From Thermoguttaceae bacterium (lineage in GTDB: Bacteria > Planctomycetota > Planctomycetia > Pirellulales > Thermoguttaceae), in the NCBI GenBank assembly GCA_017939795.1, contig JAGBAA010000141.1:90469-154468 (forward strand): 64,000 nt of DNA. The letters run 5' to 3'. Positions 17,598-26,860 of this stretch are shown piece after piece. The notes beneath the pieces are model-generated. The model was not told where the DNA came from. It was given only the letters and a program-made list of their open reading frames with translations, and searched no databases. A program made the position numbers and the translations under genes. The first letter of the stretch is position 1, and the number at the start of each line of letters is the position of its first letter.

Positions 17598-20507
17598 ATG
17601 CGTACGAAGCTCTCTCCTTCCCATCAGAAATTTTTGGCCCGGATCCGGAATTTCATTCCGGAATCACGGATCTACGTGGACTTCCTGCGCCGTCTTGCGT
17701 GGGGAACGGATGCGGGATCCTATCGACTGGTTCCTCAGCTGGTCATTCGGTCTGAGAATGAAATGGAGATCTCGAAGATCCTGGAAACTGCTTCGCAGGA
17801 AGGTGTTTCCGTGACGTTTCGCGCGGCCGGGACCAGTCTTTCCGGGCAGAGTATTTCCGATTCCGTTCTCGTTGTGGCGGGAAAAAACTGGGAAAAATAC
17901 TCGGTTTCAGAAGATGGGGCTGTAGATGGTGAGATCGTGACGCTGGAACCGGGGCTGGTCGGCGGAAGGGTAAATCGGATCCTGAAACCATACGGGAGGA
18001 AGCTTGGACCGGATCCCGCGAGCGTGAATTCTGCGATGATCGGCGGGATCGTCATGAACAATGCGTCGGGAATGAACTGCGGAACGCACGCCAATTCGGA
18101 TCAGCTTCTCCTCTCGGTCCGGATGGTTCTGGCGGACGGGACGGTTCTGGATACGGGAAGTGCAGAAAGTCGGGATGCGTTTCAGAAGGCGAAGCCGGAA
18201 TTTACGGCTAAAATCGGAGAGATCCGGCAGCGGATCGCTCAGTCTCCGAATTTGACGGAACGGATCCGGAAAAAGTATGCGGTCAAGAACGTCATGGGAC
18301 TGAATCTTTTGCCGTTCATTCGATTTGAGGATCCGTTTGAGATCATGGCGCATCTTCTGGTCGGGTCGGAGGGAACGCTCGCGTTTCTCTCGCAGGTCAC
18401 GATGCGGACGGTCCCGGATCTTCCGTTTAAGGCGAGCGCGATGCTTTATTTCCACAGTCTTGAGGATGCTTCCCGCGCTGTCGTCGCCATGAAGGACGGC
18501 CCGGTGTACAGTGCGGAGATGCTCGATAAAAAATCGCTTGAGGCCGCAAAAGACGAGATCGGAAAAGGGTTGACTGCAGTCCTTACGGAGACGGTCGCGG
18601 CATCTAAAGAGGAGCTGGAAGCCAATATTCTGGCGATCTGCGCCATTCTCAAGGACTTTCCGACCGTCATGCCGATCCAGTTTACGGACAAACCGGAAGA
18701 GTACGCAGAATTCTGGAAGATCCGTTCCGGGATCTTTCCGGCTGTCGGCGGCACACGGGAACCGGGAAGTACCTGCCTGATCGAGGACGTTGCCTTTCCG
18801 ATCGACCGGCTTCCGGAAGCGACGAAAGAACTGGAAGCACTCCTTGCTCGGCATGAATACCGAGATGCGTGCATCTATGGTCATGCGCTGGAAGGAAACT
18901 ACCATTTCATTTTGAATCAGAAATTCGATTCTGATGCGGAAATTGCGCGGTACGAGGCTCTCATGCAGGACGTTGTTGAGCTGGTGGTCGGTAAATTCGA
19001 CGGGTCGCTCAAGGCTGAGCATGGGACGGGACGAAACATGGCGCCGTTCGTTGCCGTGGAGTGGGGGGAGGAGCTCTTTGGGATCATGCGTGAGATCAAG
19101 ATGCTCTTTGACCCGCAGGGGATCCTGAATCCGGGCGTCATCTTCAACGAAGATCCCCGGTGCCATCTGAAGGACCTCAAGCCGCTCCCGCTTGCTAATT
19201 CTCTGATCGACCAGTGCATCGAGTGCGGTTTCTGCGAGGTAAACTGCATGTCGTGCGGCTTCACGCTTTCTTCACGTCAGCGGATCGTTATCCAGAGGGA
19301 ACTCGCGCGCCTTGAAAGTCTTCAGACTTCCGAAAGTCTTGCGGAAGCCCGCCGTTTGCGCCGCGCGTTCCATTACCCCGGAAATCAGACCTGCGCGGGA
19401 GACGGCCTCTGCTCGCTTTCCTGTCCGATGGGGATCAGTGTTGGTGAACTGATCCATCAGATCCGTGCCTCGGAGATCCCGCCCGGCAGCTTGGGATACC
19501 GAATTGGAAAACTTTCTGCGAGACATTTTTCGACACTGAAACCTCCGCTTCGCATGGTCCTGAAAATCGCGGATCTGGGGCATGGGGTCCTTGGAATGAA
19601 AATGATGTCGAAAGTCTGTCGGATGCTCCATGATGGTTCCGGAAAACGGATCCCGCTCTGGACTTCCGCCATGCCGAGGGCGTACACTTTCCGAGAGCGT
19701 GAACTTTTGGAAATTGCAGGAAACGGACCGCGAAACGATTTGGCGCCGGCCGAGTCATTCATGCCTGTTTCGTCAGCGGTTGATCTGCCAGTACCCGATT
19801 CGCCAACAGTCGTCTATTTTCCGAGCTGCATCAACCAGACATTCGGTACACCGCGTCACGCGCCGGATTCCACGCCGCTGGCGAAAAAAACGGTCCAGCT
19901 TCTGCAAAAAGCCGGGTTTCGCGTCATTTTTCCGAAAAATCCCGGCCAGCTTTGCTGCGGGACGATCTGGGAAAGTAAAGGCATGCCCGATTTGGCGGAA
20001 GAAAAGGTCCGGGAACTGGAATCGGCACTCCGCGAAGCCTCGGAGCTGGGAAAGTTTCCGATCCTCTGCGATCAGAGTCCGTGCCTTTACAGGATGCGCG
20101 AATGCATGAAGGGACTGAAACTCTACGAGCCGGTCGAATTCATCGAACGTTTTTTGGTCGATCGTCTGGAATGGCATCCAAAGGAAGATCCGGTCGCGGT
20201 TCACGTGACGTGCTCGATGAAAAAAATGAAGATGGAGCCGCTTATTCTGACGCTTGCGCGGCGCTGCTCGAAAAACGTTTTGCTTCCGGAAAACGTAAAC
20301 TGCTGCGGATTTGCCGGAGATCGCGGATTCACTCACCCGGAAGTGAATGCGTGGGCACTGCGTTCGCTTCGTCCCCAGCTCGAAAAATACGGAGTGAAGA
20401 TCGGATATTCAAATAGCCGGACGTGCGAGATCGGGCTGACGGCGAATGGCGGGATCCCGTACGAATCCATCGTGTATCTCGTGGATGAGGTCACTGTGGG
20501 GAAATGA
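17598..20507 (+). CDS. Fused FAD-binding and Fe-S D-2-hydroxyacid dehydrogenase (GlcD-GlcF/YdiJ-like)
   Basis: A 969-residue cytosolic flavoprotein. Residues of about 35-240 form a FAD_binding_4 (PCMH) domain with FRAAGTSLSGQ and the GPDPAS segment. The FAD-linked oxidase C-terminal domain follows to about 520 (GHALEGNYHF, AEHGTGRNM). Then come cysteine clusters for two 4Fe-4S centres (CIECGFCEVNC and CAGDGLCSLSCP) and a C-terminal CCG region (CCGTIWES, CCGFAGDRG). This order matches single-chain D-lactate or D-2-hydroxyglutarate dehydrogenases that pass electrons to quinones. ATG 17598 has AGGAAA upstream; the longer frame from 17457 lacks family similarity. It stands alone with its own promoter. 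Confidence 0.92.
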   Translation: MRTKLSPSHQKFLARIRNFIPESRIYVDFLRRLAWGTDAGSYRLVPQLVIRSENEMEISKILETASQEGVSVTFRAAGTSLSGQSISDSVLVVAGKNWEKYSVSEDGAVDGEIVTLEPGLVGGRVNRILKPYGRKLGPDPASVNSAMIGGIVMNNASGMNCGTHANSDQLLLSVRMVLADGTVLDTGSAESRDAFQKAKPEFTAKIGEIRQRIAQSPNLTERIRKKYAVKNVMGLNLLPFIRFEDPFEIMAHLLVGSEGTLAFLSQVTMRTVPDLPFKASAMLYFHSLEDASRAVVAMKDGPVYSAEMLDKKSLEAAKDEIGKGLTAVLTETVAASKEELEANILAICAILKDFPTVMPIQFTDKPEEYAEFWKIRSGIFPAVGGTREPGSTCLIEDVAFPIDRLPEATKELEALLARHEYRDACIYGHALEGNYHFILNQKFDSDAEIARYEALMQDVVELVVGKFDGSLKAEHGTGRNMAPFVAVEWGEELFGIMREIKMLFDPQGILNPGVIFNEDPRCHLKDLKPLPLANSLIDQCIECGFCEVNCMSCGFTLSSRQRIVIQRELARLESLQTSESLAEARRLRRAFHYPGNQTCAGDGLCSLSCPMGISVGELIHQIRASEIPPGSLGYRIGKLSARHFSTLKPPLRMVLKIADLGHGVLGMKMMSKVCRMLHDGSGKRIPLWTSAMPRAYTFRERELLEIAGNGPRNDLAPAESFMPVSSAVDLPVPDSPTVVYFPSCINQTFGTPRHAPDSTPLAKKTVQLLQKAGFRVIFPKNPGQLCCGTIWESKGMPDLAEEKVRELESALREASELGKFPILCDQSPCLYRMRECMKGLKLYEPVEFIERFLVDRLEWHPKEDPVAVHVTCSMKKMKMEPLILTLARRCSKNVLLPENVNCCGFAGDRGFTHPEVNAWALRSLRPQLEKYGVKIGYSNSRTCEIGLTANGGIPYESIVYLVDEVTVGK

Positions 20508-20866
20508 TTTGAATTCTGGATGAAATTTTGAAATTTTTTGATGGTAGCCTGGTTTTGAATTTAAAAGGAGGATGGATTTTTTTATTTTTGAAGAACATTA
20601 AAAAAAAGGTAGTTTGCCTATCTTTTCTGGTTTCTGTGACCGTCAGGACTCTTAGAGTTTCGGAAGAGAAACGGAAAGAAATCCCGAAAAGGGTGAAGAA
20701 TGAAAGCTCCGGGGCCGATTAGAGCAAAAAGGAGCCGTTTTGTTCGGTGGACCGAAAAACTGCTCCTCAGGAGAGACGCGCGATTTTCCGGGACGGGACG
20801 CAGGATGCGGACCAGTTGAGAAGAGACCTGGATTTCAGATCGGATGGAAATCAGGAAGCATAAAAA
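20508..20866. other. Intergenic region, no convincing gene
   Basis: This 359-bp stretch holds an AT-rich hairpin (20604-20612 with 20618-20626, one G:T pair) followed by TTTTC, possibly a weak terminator for the upstream gene. A 64-codon frame at 20528-20722 has a hydrophobic middle but a ribosome-site-like AAGGAGG in its interior rather than in front of it, so it is not called. AGGAAG sits ahead of the ExeA-like start. Confidence 0.4.
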
Positions 20867-23800
20867 ATGGGAAACTACTATTTTGGCCTAAAAAAACGCC
20901 CTTTTATCGCAGAACCGGTACCGGAAGCGTACTGTGCTTTCGGCGACATGGAAAGTGCCAGAATTCAGATTTCCCGCTGTGTGGAACGTCAGGAAGGTGT
21001 TGCGCTCGTTTCGGGGCTTTCCGGAATGGGGAAGACTTTACTTTGCCGAACACTTCAGAAACAATTTCAGGACAGGATGGGATCGGTCCTGCTGAACGGG
21101 AAAAATCTGACTCATCCTCACGTTTTTTTTGAGACGCTTCTTTCAAGGTTTCGCGCTCCATTTGTGGCTGGAAATCTCACTTCGATGCGGGAAACGCTCG
21201 TTTCTCTGCTTGGAACTTCCAAACAGTTCCGCGGTGGACTGCTTCTTTTGATCGATGATGCGCAGGCGGCTCCGGCTGAGGTTTTTGAAGAGATCCGGCA
21301 GCTTCTTGATTTGACGAATTCTCCGGAACCTGGAGTACGTGTCGTTTTGTTCGGAGACACTGGGCTGGAGGAAAAGTTGACGTTTCCACAGTTGGAGTCA
21401 TTCTCGCAGAGGATCACGCTGCGCTGTTTTCTTGAATCCCTGAATCGGGATGAAACGGCAGCGTTTCTTCGGGAGGAACTTGCGCAGGCTGGCGATACGA
21501 AAGGACTTTTCTCGCGTGATGTCTGCCGCGAGATCTTCAGGTTTGCGGATGGGCAGCCTCGTCTGATCAATCAGCTTGCTGATCATGTGCTCGTTTTGGC
21601 GGCGGAACTTCGCGGAAAGTCTGCATCTGCCGGAGTCTCGGAACTGCCTGAAGAGAATGGGATCTTTTCCAGCGTTGATTCGGATTCTGTTTTGGAGGCT
21701 GGGAAATTTGACGACTGGGAATCCGATTCATTTGCGGAAAACAGCTCGGTCCTGAAGTCGTCGGAAGAGCCGGCGTCTCTTGAGGGAAATGCGTCGGAAA
21801 ATGTCTTGAAAAACGAGACGGCCTCTAATGCTGAAGATCCTGTTTTACCGAACGTCGGTGCGGATTATTCGCAGCCGCTTGAGCCGGAGTGGATCACGGC
21901 GGAACTCGTTCAGCGTGCATGGCGCAGTCTTCAGCAATTCGGCGGAAATGAGGATGGGCCGTCTGGAACTGTTTCTCGTGCGGAAGATGATTTGGATGCG
22001 TTGGACAGTGTCTCTGCGGCGTCTGTTTCTTCCAATTCGATCGAATTCGGATCGCTGGACGATGATTTGGATTCCGGCTCATCGATCGAGCTTGGCGGAG
22101 AGGGGCCTCTGGAGGATTCGACGCAGATCTGGAGCTACGATGAGGCACAGGAAGTTCGTGATGCGATCGAAGAAGCGAATGCGCTGCCGCATGAATGGGA
22201 GATCTCCGCGCAGGAAAATGCATTGAGGAATGAGCAGGTTGAGCAGGGGACGGAACGTCTTGAGGATTCCCGGAATGTACGTCTGGAGCCGGATCATGAA
22301 CGTGCGGATCTCCGAAAGAATGGAGCGGTGGCTGATGGTATGGAAACTCCGTCATCTGTGCCTTTTTTGGAGCGGGATGCCTGCAGCGTAAAGGAACCGC
22401 TTCGGGAGTGTTTCCAGAAAGAAGAACGGAACAGTCAGGACGACGATTGGTGGGACGTTCTGAAAGAAAGTTCCAGTTTCAGTTTTCCGTCTCGCGGCGA
22501 ATCTGCATCTCCTTTGCCGTCTTATTCATCGCGGACTCCGGTTCCTGATGGATATGGAAATCCGCAGGCCGCTTCCTATGGGAGGACCGGGATGCATGCT
22601 GCCCACGCAGGTAGGCCGTTCCAGGAAGAAGTGCCGTACCGAAATGAGAATATTTCCGCGTCTTATTCTGCATATGGGAACGGAATGGCATTTTCGTCTG
22701 CTTCTGCCAATGAGAATTTTGCAGGAAACGCTTCCGGAAAAGCTTCCCCAAGTACGTGGACGTCGCCGGTTTCGGGAACTCCGTCTGGATTTGACGGACG
22801 CGGCTTGAGTGTGGATGAACTGATCCTCGATGCGGTCATGGAAGATACGGTCCATGCCATGGGGCTTTTGCAGAGGATCCTGGCGGCGATGCGGGATGAG
22901 AGCCGAAGAAATGCGGATCTGACGCAGATCTCGGATTACTGGCTTGAGCTTCAGGAGCACGTTAAGGGGTCCATTCGCCGTATTGCGCAGGAACGGAGCC
23001 ATTCCGTACAGAAAAATCGTGCGCCTCTTTTTCGTTCGTTTGCACAAAATGCCGGTAATCGTTCGTGCATGAGCGGCTTTGCGGGCACGGAGTTCGGATC
23101 CCGTCAGAATGCTGCCGGAGCTGCGGACAGGAACTGGAATTTCCAACAGACGGCATCGACTTCTTCGATTTCGGATCCGTTCCATCGAATCCTTTCGGAA
23201 AGAATGGACCGGAGTGCCGGTTTCCAGGATTCCCGTTTTGCTGCAGGAGAGGAATCAGGAATAACGCCGACTGCATCAGGGATCTCAGCTGAGCTGGAAT
23301 CGTTCCTCGCACAGGCGGTTCTGAAGGCTTTAGCGTCTGGAAACGGAGCTTCTGTGTCTGCGGCTCCATTCCGTGAAGCTCGTGCTGAAGGAATGGGGCC
23401 AGCGAATGCGGTTTCCGGAAATGCGTTTGCTGGGAAATCCTCGGGCGTTCGTATTGAACCGGAATGCGGAAATGGAGATTTTCGGAGTTCTGTACCGCCT
23501 GTCGATTTTTATCAGCCGGAAACGCTGATCGAGAATGGTGTTTTGCGGATGCGTTCAGGGAATTTTGGAAGTTCCGGAAATGCCGGAACGTGTCCGATGG
23601 ATCCGGTAAGAAACAGTGAATTAGGAGAAAACGGTGAGGCCGTTTCTTCGGATCCTTCTGACCGGGCAGGACGTGAGGAAAGAATCTCTGCCCGATCTGC
23701 GGAGAAAGGTGCTGAATTTTCGAAGATGCTGGAAAATACCGAATTGGATGAGGCACAGGATCTTGCCCTTTTGCGCTCGATCCTGCAGAAATGCCGGACT

Positions 23801-23881
23801 TCCGATGCTCTGGATCTTGAGACTCAGGAAAGACTGTTTCAGATCATTTCCCAGCTTCAGACTTTGAATCTGAATTCCTGA
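20867..23881 (+). CDS. ExeA/GspA-like AAA ATPase with long acidic low-complexity tail
   Basis: A 1004-residue protein. Residues 1-270 are an ExeA-type AAA domain: N-terminal YYFGLKKRPF motif, Walker A GLSGMGKT near residue 49, Walker B LLLIDDAQ near residue 130 and the helical lid motif GQPRLINQLADHVLVLA. ExeA proteins help assemble secretion machinery across peptidoglycan. The remaining 730 residues are Ser, Glu, Asn and Gly rich, probably disordered, apart from a helical segment near 645-710 (VDELILDAVMEDTVHAM) and a C-terminal helix. No membrane segment or peptidoglycan-binding domain is seen, unlike Aeromonas ExeA. A terminator follows. The partner it acts on is unknown. Confidence 0.85.
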   Translation: MGNYYFGLKKRPFIAEPVPEAYCAFGDMESARIQISRCVERQEGVALVSGLSGMGKTLLCRTLQKQFQDRMGSVLLNGKNLTHPHVFFETLLSRFRAPFVAGNLTSMRETLVSLLGTSKQFRGGLLLLIDDAQAAPAEVFEEIRQLLDLTNSPEPGVRVVLFGDTGLEEKLTFPQLESFSQRITLRCFLESLNRDETAAFLREELAQAGDTKGLFSRDVCREIFRFADGQPRLINQLADHVLVLAAELRGKSASAGVSELPEENGIFSSVDSDSVLEAGKFDDWESDSFAENSSVLKSSEEPASLEGNASENVLKNETASNAEDPVLPNVGADYSQPLEPEWITAELVQRAWRSLQQFGGNEDGPSGTVSRAEDDLDALDSVSAASVSSNSIEFGSLDDDLDSGSSIELGGEGPLEDSTQIWSYDEAQEVRDAIEEANALPHEWEISAQENALRNEQVEQGTERLEDSRNVRLEPDHERADLRKNGAVADGMETPSSVPFLERDACSVKEPLRECFQKEERNSQDDDWWDVLKESSSFSFPSRGESASPLPSYSSRTPVPDGYGNPQAASYGRTGMHAAHAGRPFQEEVPYRNENISASYSAYGNGMAFSSASANENFAGNASGKASPSTWTSPVSGTPSGFDGRGLSVDELILDAVMEDTVHAMGLLQRILAAMRDESRRNADLTQISDYWLELQEHVKGSIRRIAQERSHSVQKNRAPLFRSFAQNAGNRSCMSGFAGTEFGSRQNAAGAADRNWNFQQTASTSSISDPFHRILSERMDRSAGFQDSRFAAGEESGITPTASGISAELESFLAQAVLKALASGNGASVSAAPFREARAEGMGPANAVSGNAFAGKSSGVRIEPECGNGDFRSSVPPVDFYQPETLIENGVLRMRSGNFGSSGNAGTCPMDPVRNSELGENGEAVSSDPSDRAGREERISARSAEKGAEFSKMLENTELDEAQDLALLRSILQKCRTSDALDLETQERLFQIISQLQTLNLNS

Positions 23882-24015
23882 TCCGTGTGTCTGGAATTTT
23901 TCGGCGTGCTGGACTTTGGCTGCGAGACAGAAAAGACGGGAAGCTGAAAAAGGGAGATCTTAGGCGGGTGCCTTGATTTTGAATTTTTGGATCGAAAAAT
24001 ATGCTGTGTGGAAAG

Positions 24016-24051
24016 GCTGGCGAAGAAATTCGTCAGCTTTTTTCTTTTTTT
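24016..24051 (+). terminator. Rho-independent terminator after the ExeA-like gene
   Basis: A 9-bp stem (24016-24024 with 24029-24037, one G:T pair) with a tetraloop is followed by a T-rich tail of 14 bases. It lies 135 bp after the stop codon. Confidence 0.75.
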
Positions 24052-24085
24052 GCTCTTTCTTGCGAAAAAAACGTCTTTGGGTCGC

Positions 24086-24113
24086 TTGCAGTAAAATTTT
24101 TTTGTGGTAGAAT
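24086..24113 (+). promoter_or_regulatory. Putative promoter of the sulfhydrylase gene
   Basis: TTGCAG at 24086-24091, 16-bp spacer, TAGAAT at 24108-24113. It leaves a leader of about 160 nt; no SAM riboswitch-like core was recognised in it by eye. Confidence 0.5.
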
Positions 24114-24282
24114 AAGCATAGGTATGGCAGTCACCGTCTGCACTTTTCCGATTCGCAGAAATTCCGTTTTCCGATTTGCGGTTTTCCAGATCCCCCGGTT
24201 TTTCAGATCATGAAAGTGTTCCAGGTCGGCAAGACCGCCGAAAAGATAAAATTTCGAGGTCTTTAGAATAAAAGGAAGAAAA

Positions 24283-25551
24283 ATGAGAGACGAAACGAAA
24301 TGCCTTCATGCTGGATACACTCCGAAAAATACGGAACCGCGCGTGGTTCCGATCGTCCAGAGCACGACGTACGTCTACGATTCCACACGGGAAGTGGCGG
24401 CGGTTTTTGATGATCCGACGAAAAGTCTGATCTACTCCCGTTTTGCAAATCCGACGGTCATGGCGGTCGAAGACAAGATCGCGGTACTTGAAGGCGGCGT
24501 TGGTGCCATGTGCACGAGTTCGGGTCAGGCGGCCTCTCTTCTTTCCATCCTGAATCTTTGCAGCGCGGGCGACAGTTTTATTTCGACGCCTCAGATCTAC
24601 GGCGGAACGGTCAATCTTTTTGCGTTTACGCTCAAAAAATACGGTATCGAGTGCATATTCGTAGATCAGAATGCTGACGAAGAGACCATCAGTAAAGCGT
24701 TCAAGCCGAACACGAAGCTGGTTTTTGGAGAGACTCTTGCGAATCCGGCTCTGACGGTTTTCGATATTGAAAAGTTTGCGAAGATCGCGCATGCCCATCA
24801 TGTACCGCTCATCATCGACAATACGTTCGCGACTCCTGTTCTCTGCAAGCCGTTTGATTTCGGAGCAGACATCGTGATCCACTCGACGACGAAGTACATG
24901 GACGGGCACGCAGTGCAGGGCGGCGGCGTCATCGTCGATAGCGGGAATTTTGATTGGGCTTCCGGTAATTTCCCGGAACTTACCGAGCCGGATGAATCCT
25001 ACCATGGCATCATCTATACGGAAAAGTACGGTAAGGCCGCGTATATTTTGAAGGCAAGAATGCAGCTGATGCGCGATTTTGGATGCTATCCGGCCGCGCA
25101 CTCGGCATTCCTGCTCAATCTTGGTCTTGAGACCCTGGCGGTCCGTATGCCGCGCTACTGCGAAAATGCAATGACTGTCGCGAAGTTCCTGGAATCTTCG
25201 GATAAAGTTGAGTCCGTGAAATATCCCGGTCTGGAAAGCGACCCGGATCATGAACTCGCGAAAAAGTATCTTCCGAAAGGCTGTTCCGGCGTCATTTCGT
25301 TCGTCGTGAAAGGCGGACGCGACAAGGCGGAGAAGTTCATGGATTCGCTCAAACTTGCTTCGAATGAAGTACATGTTGCCGATATTCGCACGTGCGTCCT
25401 TCATCCGGCAAGCGAAACCCACCGTCAGCTTACGGATGAACAGCTCGCGGCTGCCGGCATCAATCCAGGGTTGGTCCGTTTCTCCGTCGGACTTGAAAAT
25501 ATTGACGACATCATGGAAGATGTGAAAAACGCTCTGGATGCGATCGACTGA
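24283..25551 (+). CDS. metY: O-acetylhomoserine sulfhydrylase / Cys-Met PLP enzyme
   Basis: A 422-residue Cys/Met metabolism PLP-dependent enzyme. Features: CLHAGY and PIVQSTTYVYDS at the N-terminus, the YSRFANPT substrate-phosphate segment, the GGVGAMCTSSGQAA loop, and the PLP lysine in HSTTKYMDGHAV (about residue 208). The length (over 420) and the SFVVKGGRDKAEKFMDSLKL segment point to the O-acetylhomoserine aminocarboxypropyltransferase subgroup, which makes homocysteine from O-acetylhomoserine and sulfide. Methionine gamma-lyase is the main alternative. AAAGGAAG precedes the ATG. It has its own promoter and terminator. Confidence 0.9.
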   Translation: MRDETKCLHAGYTPKNTEPRVVPIVQSTTYVYDSTREVAAVFDDPTKSLIYSRFANPTVMAVEDKIAVLEGGVGAMCTSSGQAASLLSILNLCSAGDSFISTPQIYGGTVNLFAFTLKKYGIECIFVDQNADEETISKAFKPNTKLVFGETLANPALTVFDIEKFAKIAHAHHVPLIIDNTFATPVLCKPFDFGADIVIHSTTKYMDGHAVQGGGVIVDSGNFDWASGNFPELTEPDESYHGIIYTEKYGKAAYILKARMQLMRDFGCYPAAHSAFLLNLGLETLAVRMPRYCENAMTVAKFLESSDKVESVKYPGLESDPDHELAKKYLPKGCSGVISFVVKGGRDKAEKFMDSLKLASNEVHVADIRTCVLHPASETHRQLTDEQLAAAGINPGLVRFSVGLENIDDIMEDVKNALDAID

Positions 25552-25565
25552 TTCAATTTCGGATC

Positions 25566-25595
25566 ACGGCGCGGTTTCGGCTGCGCCGTTTTTTT
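25566..25595 (+). terminator. Rho-independent terminator of metY
   Basis: Stem CGGCGC/GCGCCG (25567-25572, 25583-25588) with an extra A:T pair and a 10-base loop is followed by seven T. It begins 15 bp after the stop codon. Confidence 0.9.
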
Positions 25596-25639
25596 GACTT
25601 CGTGCGGAATGTTTTCCTTTCCGCCGGCCTGCTTGCCTG

Positions 25640-25691
25640 CCCACTTTCCTTCCTTTATTCCTTCCTTCATCCATTCCTTCCGTCCCTTTTT
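25640..25691 (+). repeat. Polypyrimidine tract with TTCCTTCC-like repeats
   Basis: These 52 bases contain only five purines on the plus strand and repeat TTCCTT-type words. The tract lies directly ahead of the phosphoesterase ribosome site (AAAGGA near 25700) within the likely leader. Confidence 0.6.
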
Positions 25692-25714
25692 ATGTAAACA
25701 GAAAGGATTTTCTC

Positions 25715-26755
25715 ATGAAGAGTCCCCGATCCGTAAATCGCCGCGGTTTCTTGACTGCGGGTGCCGGTGCTGCGCTTTCCGTTTCCCTTGGTCCTTCCAT
25801 TTCCGCTCAGGAACCGACAGCTAAAAACACCGTGAAATTCAGTGTTTTTGCTGACCTTCACCACTATCCCGGAGTTTTTATGAGCCGAACGCCGGATCAT
25901 CTGATTCAGATCCAGGATCGGGCTGTCCGCGAAAAGTGCGATTTCATCATTCATTGCGGTGATTTTTGCCATGATCCGCAGAAAGAAACGGAATTTGTTG
26001 ACCTTTTCAATAATTTCCAGATACCGAGCTGCCATACGCCGGGAAACCATGATTTTGACGGCTGCTCCTGCGAGGCGACTTTCAAAGCCTACCGGATGGA
26101 GAAAGGATTCTACTTCTTTGATCGGAACGGGTTCCGCTTTGTGGTTTTGGACGCCAATTATTTTCAAAACGAGGACGGAACGTTTACGCATTACTCGAAT
26201 GGAAACTATTTCAAGTACCGTGGAAATGCTGTTTCGATCATCCCGCCGGAAGAAATGAAATGGCTTGCGGAAACTCTGGAGGACTCTCCGTTTCCGTGCG
26301 TGCTTTTCAGCCACCAGAGTTTCGAGCGTGAAGTTGGGAGTATCGCGAATTGGGAAGAGATCCGAAATTTGATCGACTCCGTGAACGTGCGTCATCCCGG
26401 ACGGGTCCGAATGTGCATCAACGGGCACCACCATCGAGATTTTATCCGTGTACAGAATCAGGTCGTCTATTTTGAAATAAACTCCGCCACGCACGAATGG
26501 CTGGAAAAGACGCATGATTTTTTTCCGGAGGATGTCTGCCGGGATTACCGACTCCTGAATCATACGATCGTCTTTGAGGATCCGATCCACGCCGTCATTA
26601 CGATGGACTCGGATGGGCTGATCAAAATTGAGGGGATGGAAACCGAAATGTTCATGGGCGTCACGCGGACCAGTGCCGGAATGAAATTTGCCGATGTGTC
26701 GGGACGGCCTGTTTTTGCGAAAGTGCAGTCTGCTGAAATGCGTTTTTCCTATTGA
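25715..26755 (+). CDS. Tat-exported calcineurin-like metallophosphoesterase
   Basis: A 346-residue protein. The N-terminus has a twin-arginine signal (NRRGFLTAG followed by an Ala/Ser-rich hydrophobic region, cleavage near SAQE). Metal-binding motifs of the calcineurin-like family follow in order: DLHHYP near residue 47 (DxH), HCGDF near 82 (GD), GNHDFDG near 109, and GHHHRD near 235. It therefore probably folds in the cytoplasm with its two metals and acts outside on a phosphoester. ATG 25715 has AAGGA upstream. The next gene on the strand is a secreted FAD oxidoreductase 105 bp away; the substrate is unknown. Confidence 0.9.
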   Translation: MKSPRSVNRRGFLTAGAGAALSVSLGPSISAQEPTAKNTVKFSVFADLHHYPGVFMSRTPDHLIQIQDRAVREKCDFIIHCGDFCHDPQKETEFVDLFNNFQIPSCHTPGNHDFDGCSCEATFKAYRMEKGFYFFDRNGFRFVVLDANYFQNEDGTFTHYSNGNYFKYRGNAVSIIPPEEMKWLAETLEDSPFPCVLFSHQSFEREVGSIANWEEIRNLIDSVNVRHPGRVRMCINGHHHRDFIRVQNQVVYFEINSATHEWLEKTHDFFPEDVCRDYRLLNHTIVFEDPIHAVITMDSDGLIKIEGMETEMFMGVTRTSAGMKFADVSGRPVFAKVQSAEMRFSY

Positions 26756-26759
26756 GCGG

Positions 26760-26787
26760 TTGACGTGACGGAATTTTTTGCTATGCA
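26760..26787 (+). promoter_or_regulatory. Possible promoter of the FAD oxidoreductase gene
   Basis: TTGACG at 26760-26765, 16-bp spacer, TATGCA at 26782-26787. The -35 is good and the -10 is poor. Confidence 0.3.
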
Positions 26788-26860
26788 GGATCCCAGTTGA
26801 TGAGATTTTCAACGGACGGGATTTTTGTTGGCCTTATTTGGATCCACGTACGGAGTTTTT

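Noticed and set aside
20528..20722. 64-codon open frame with hydrophobic middle between the dehydrogenase and ExeA-like genes
   Set aside because: No ribosome site at its start, AT-rich, and a Shine-Dalgarno-like AAGGAGG lies inside it; treated as non-coding.
24208..25422. Minus-strand 404-codon open frame opposite metY
   Set aside because: Antisense of a conserved PLP enzyme gene; Arg-rich composition typical of a shadow frame.
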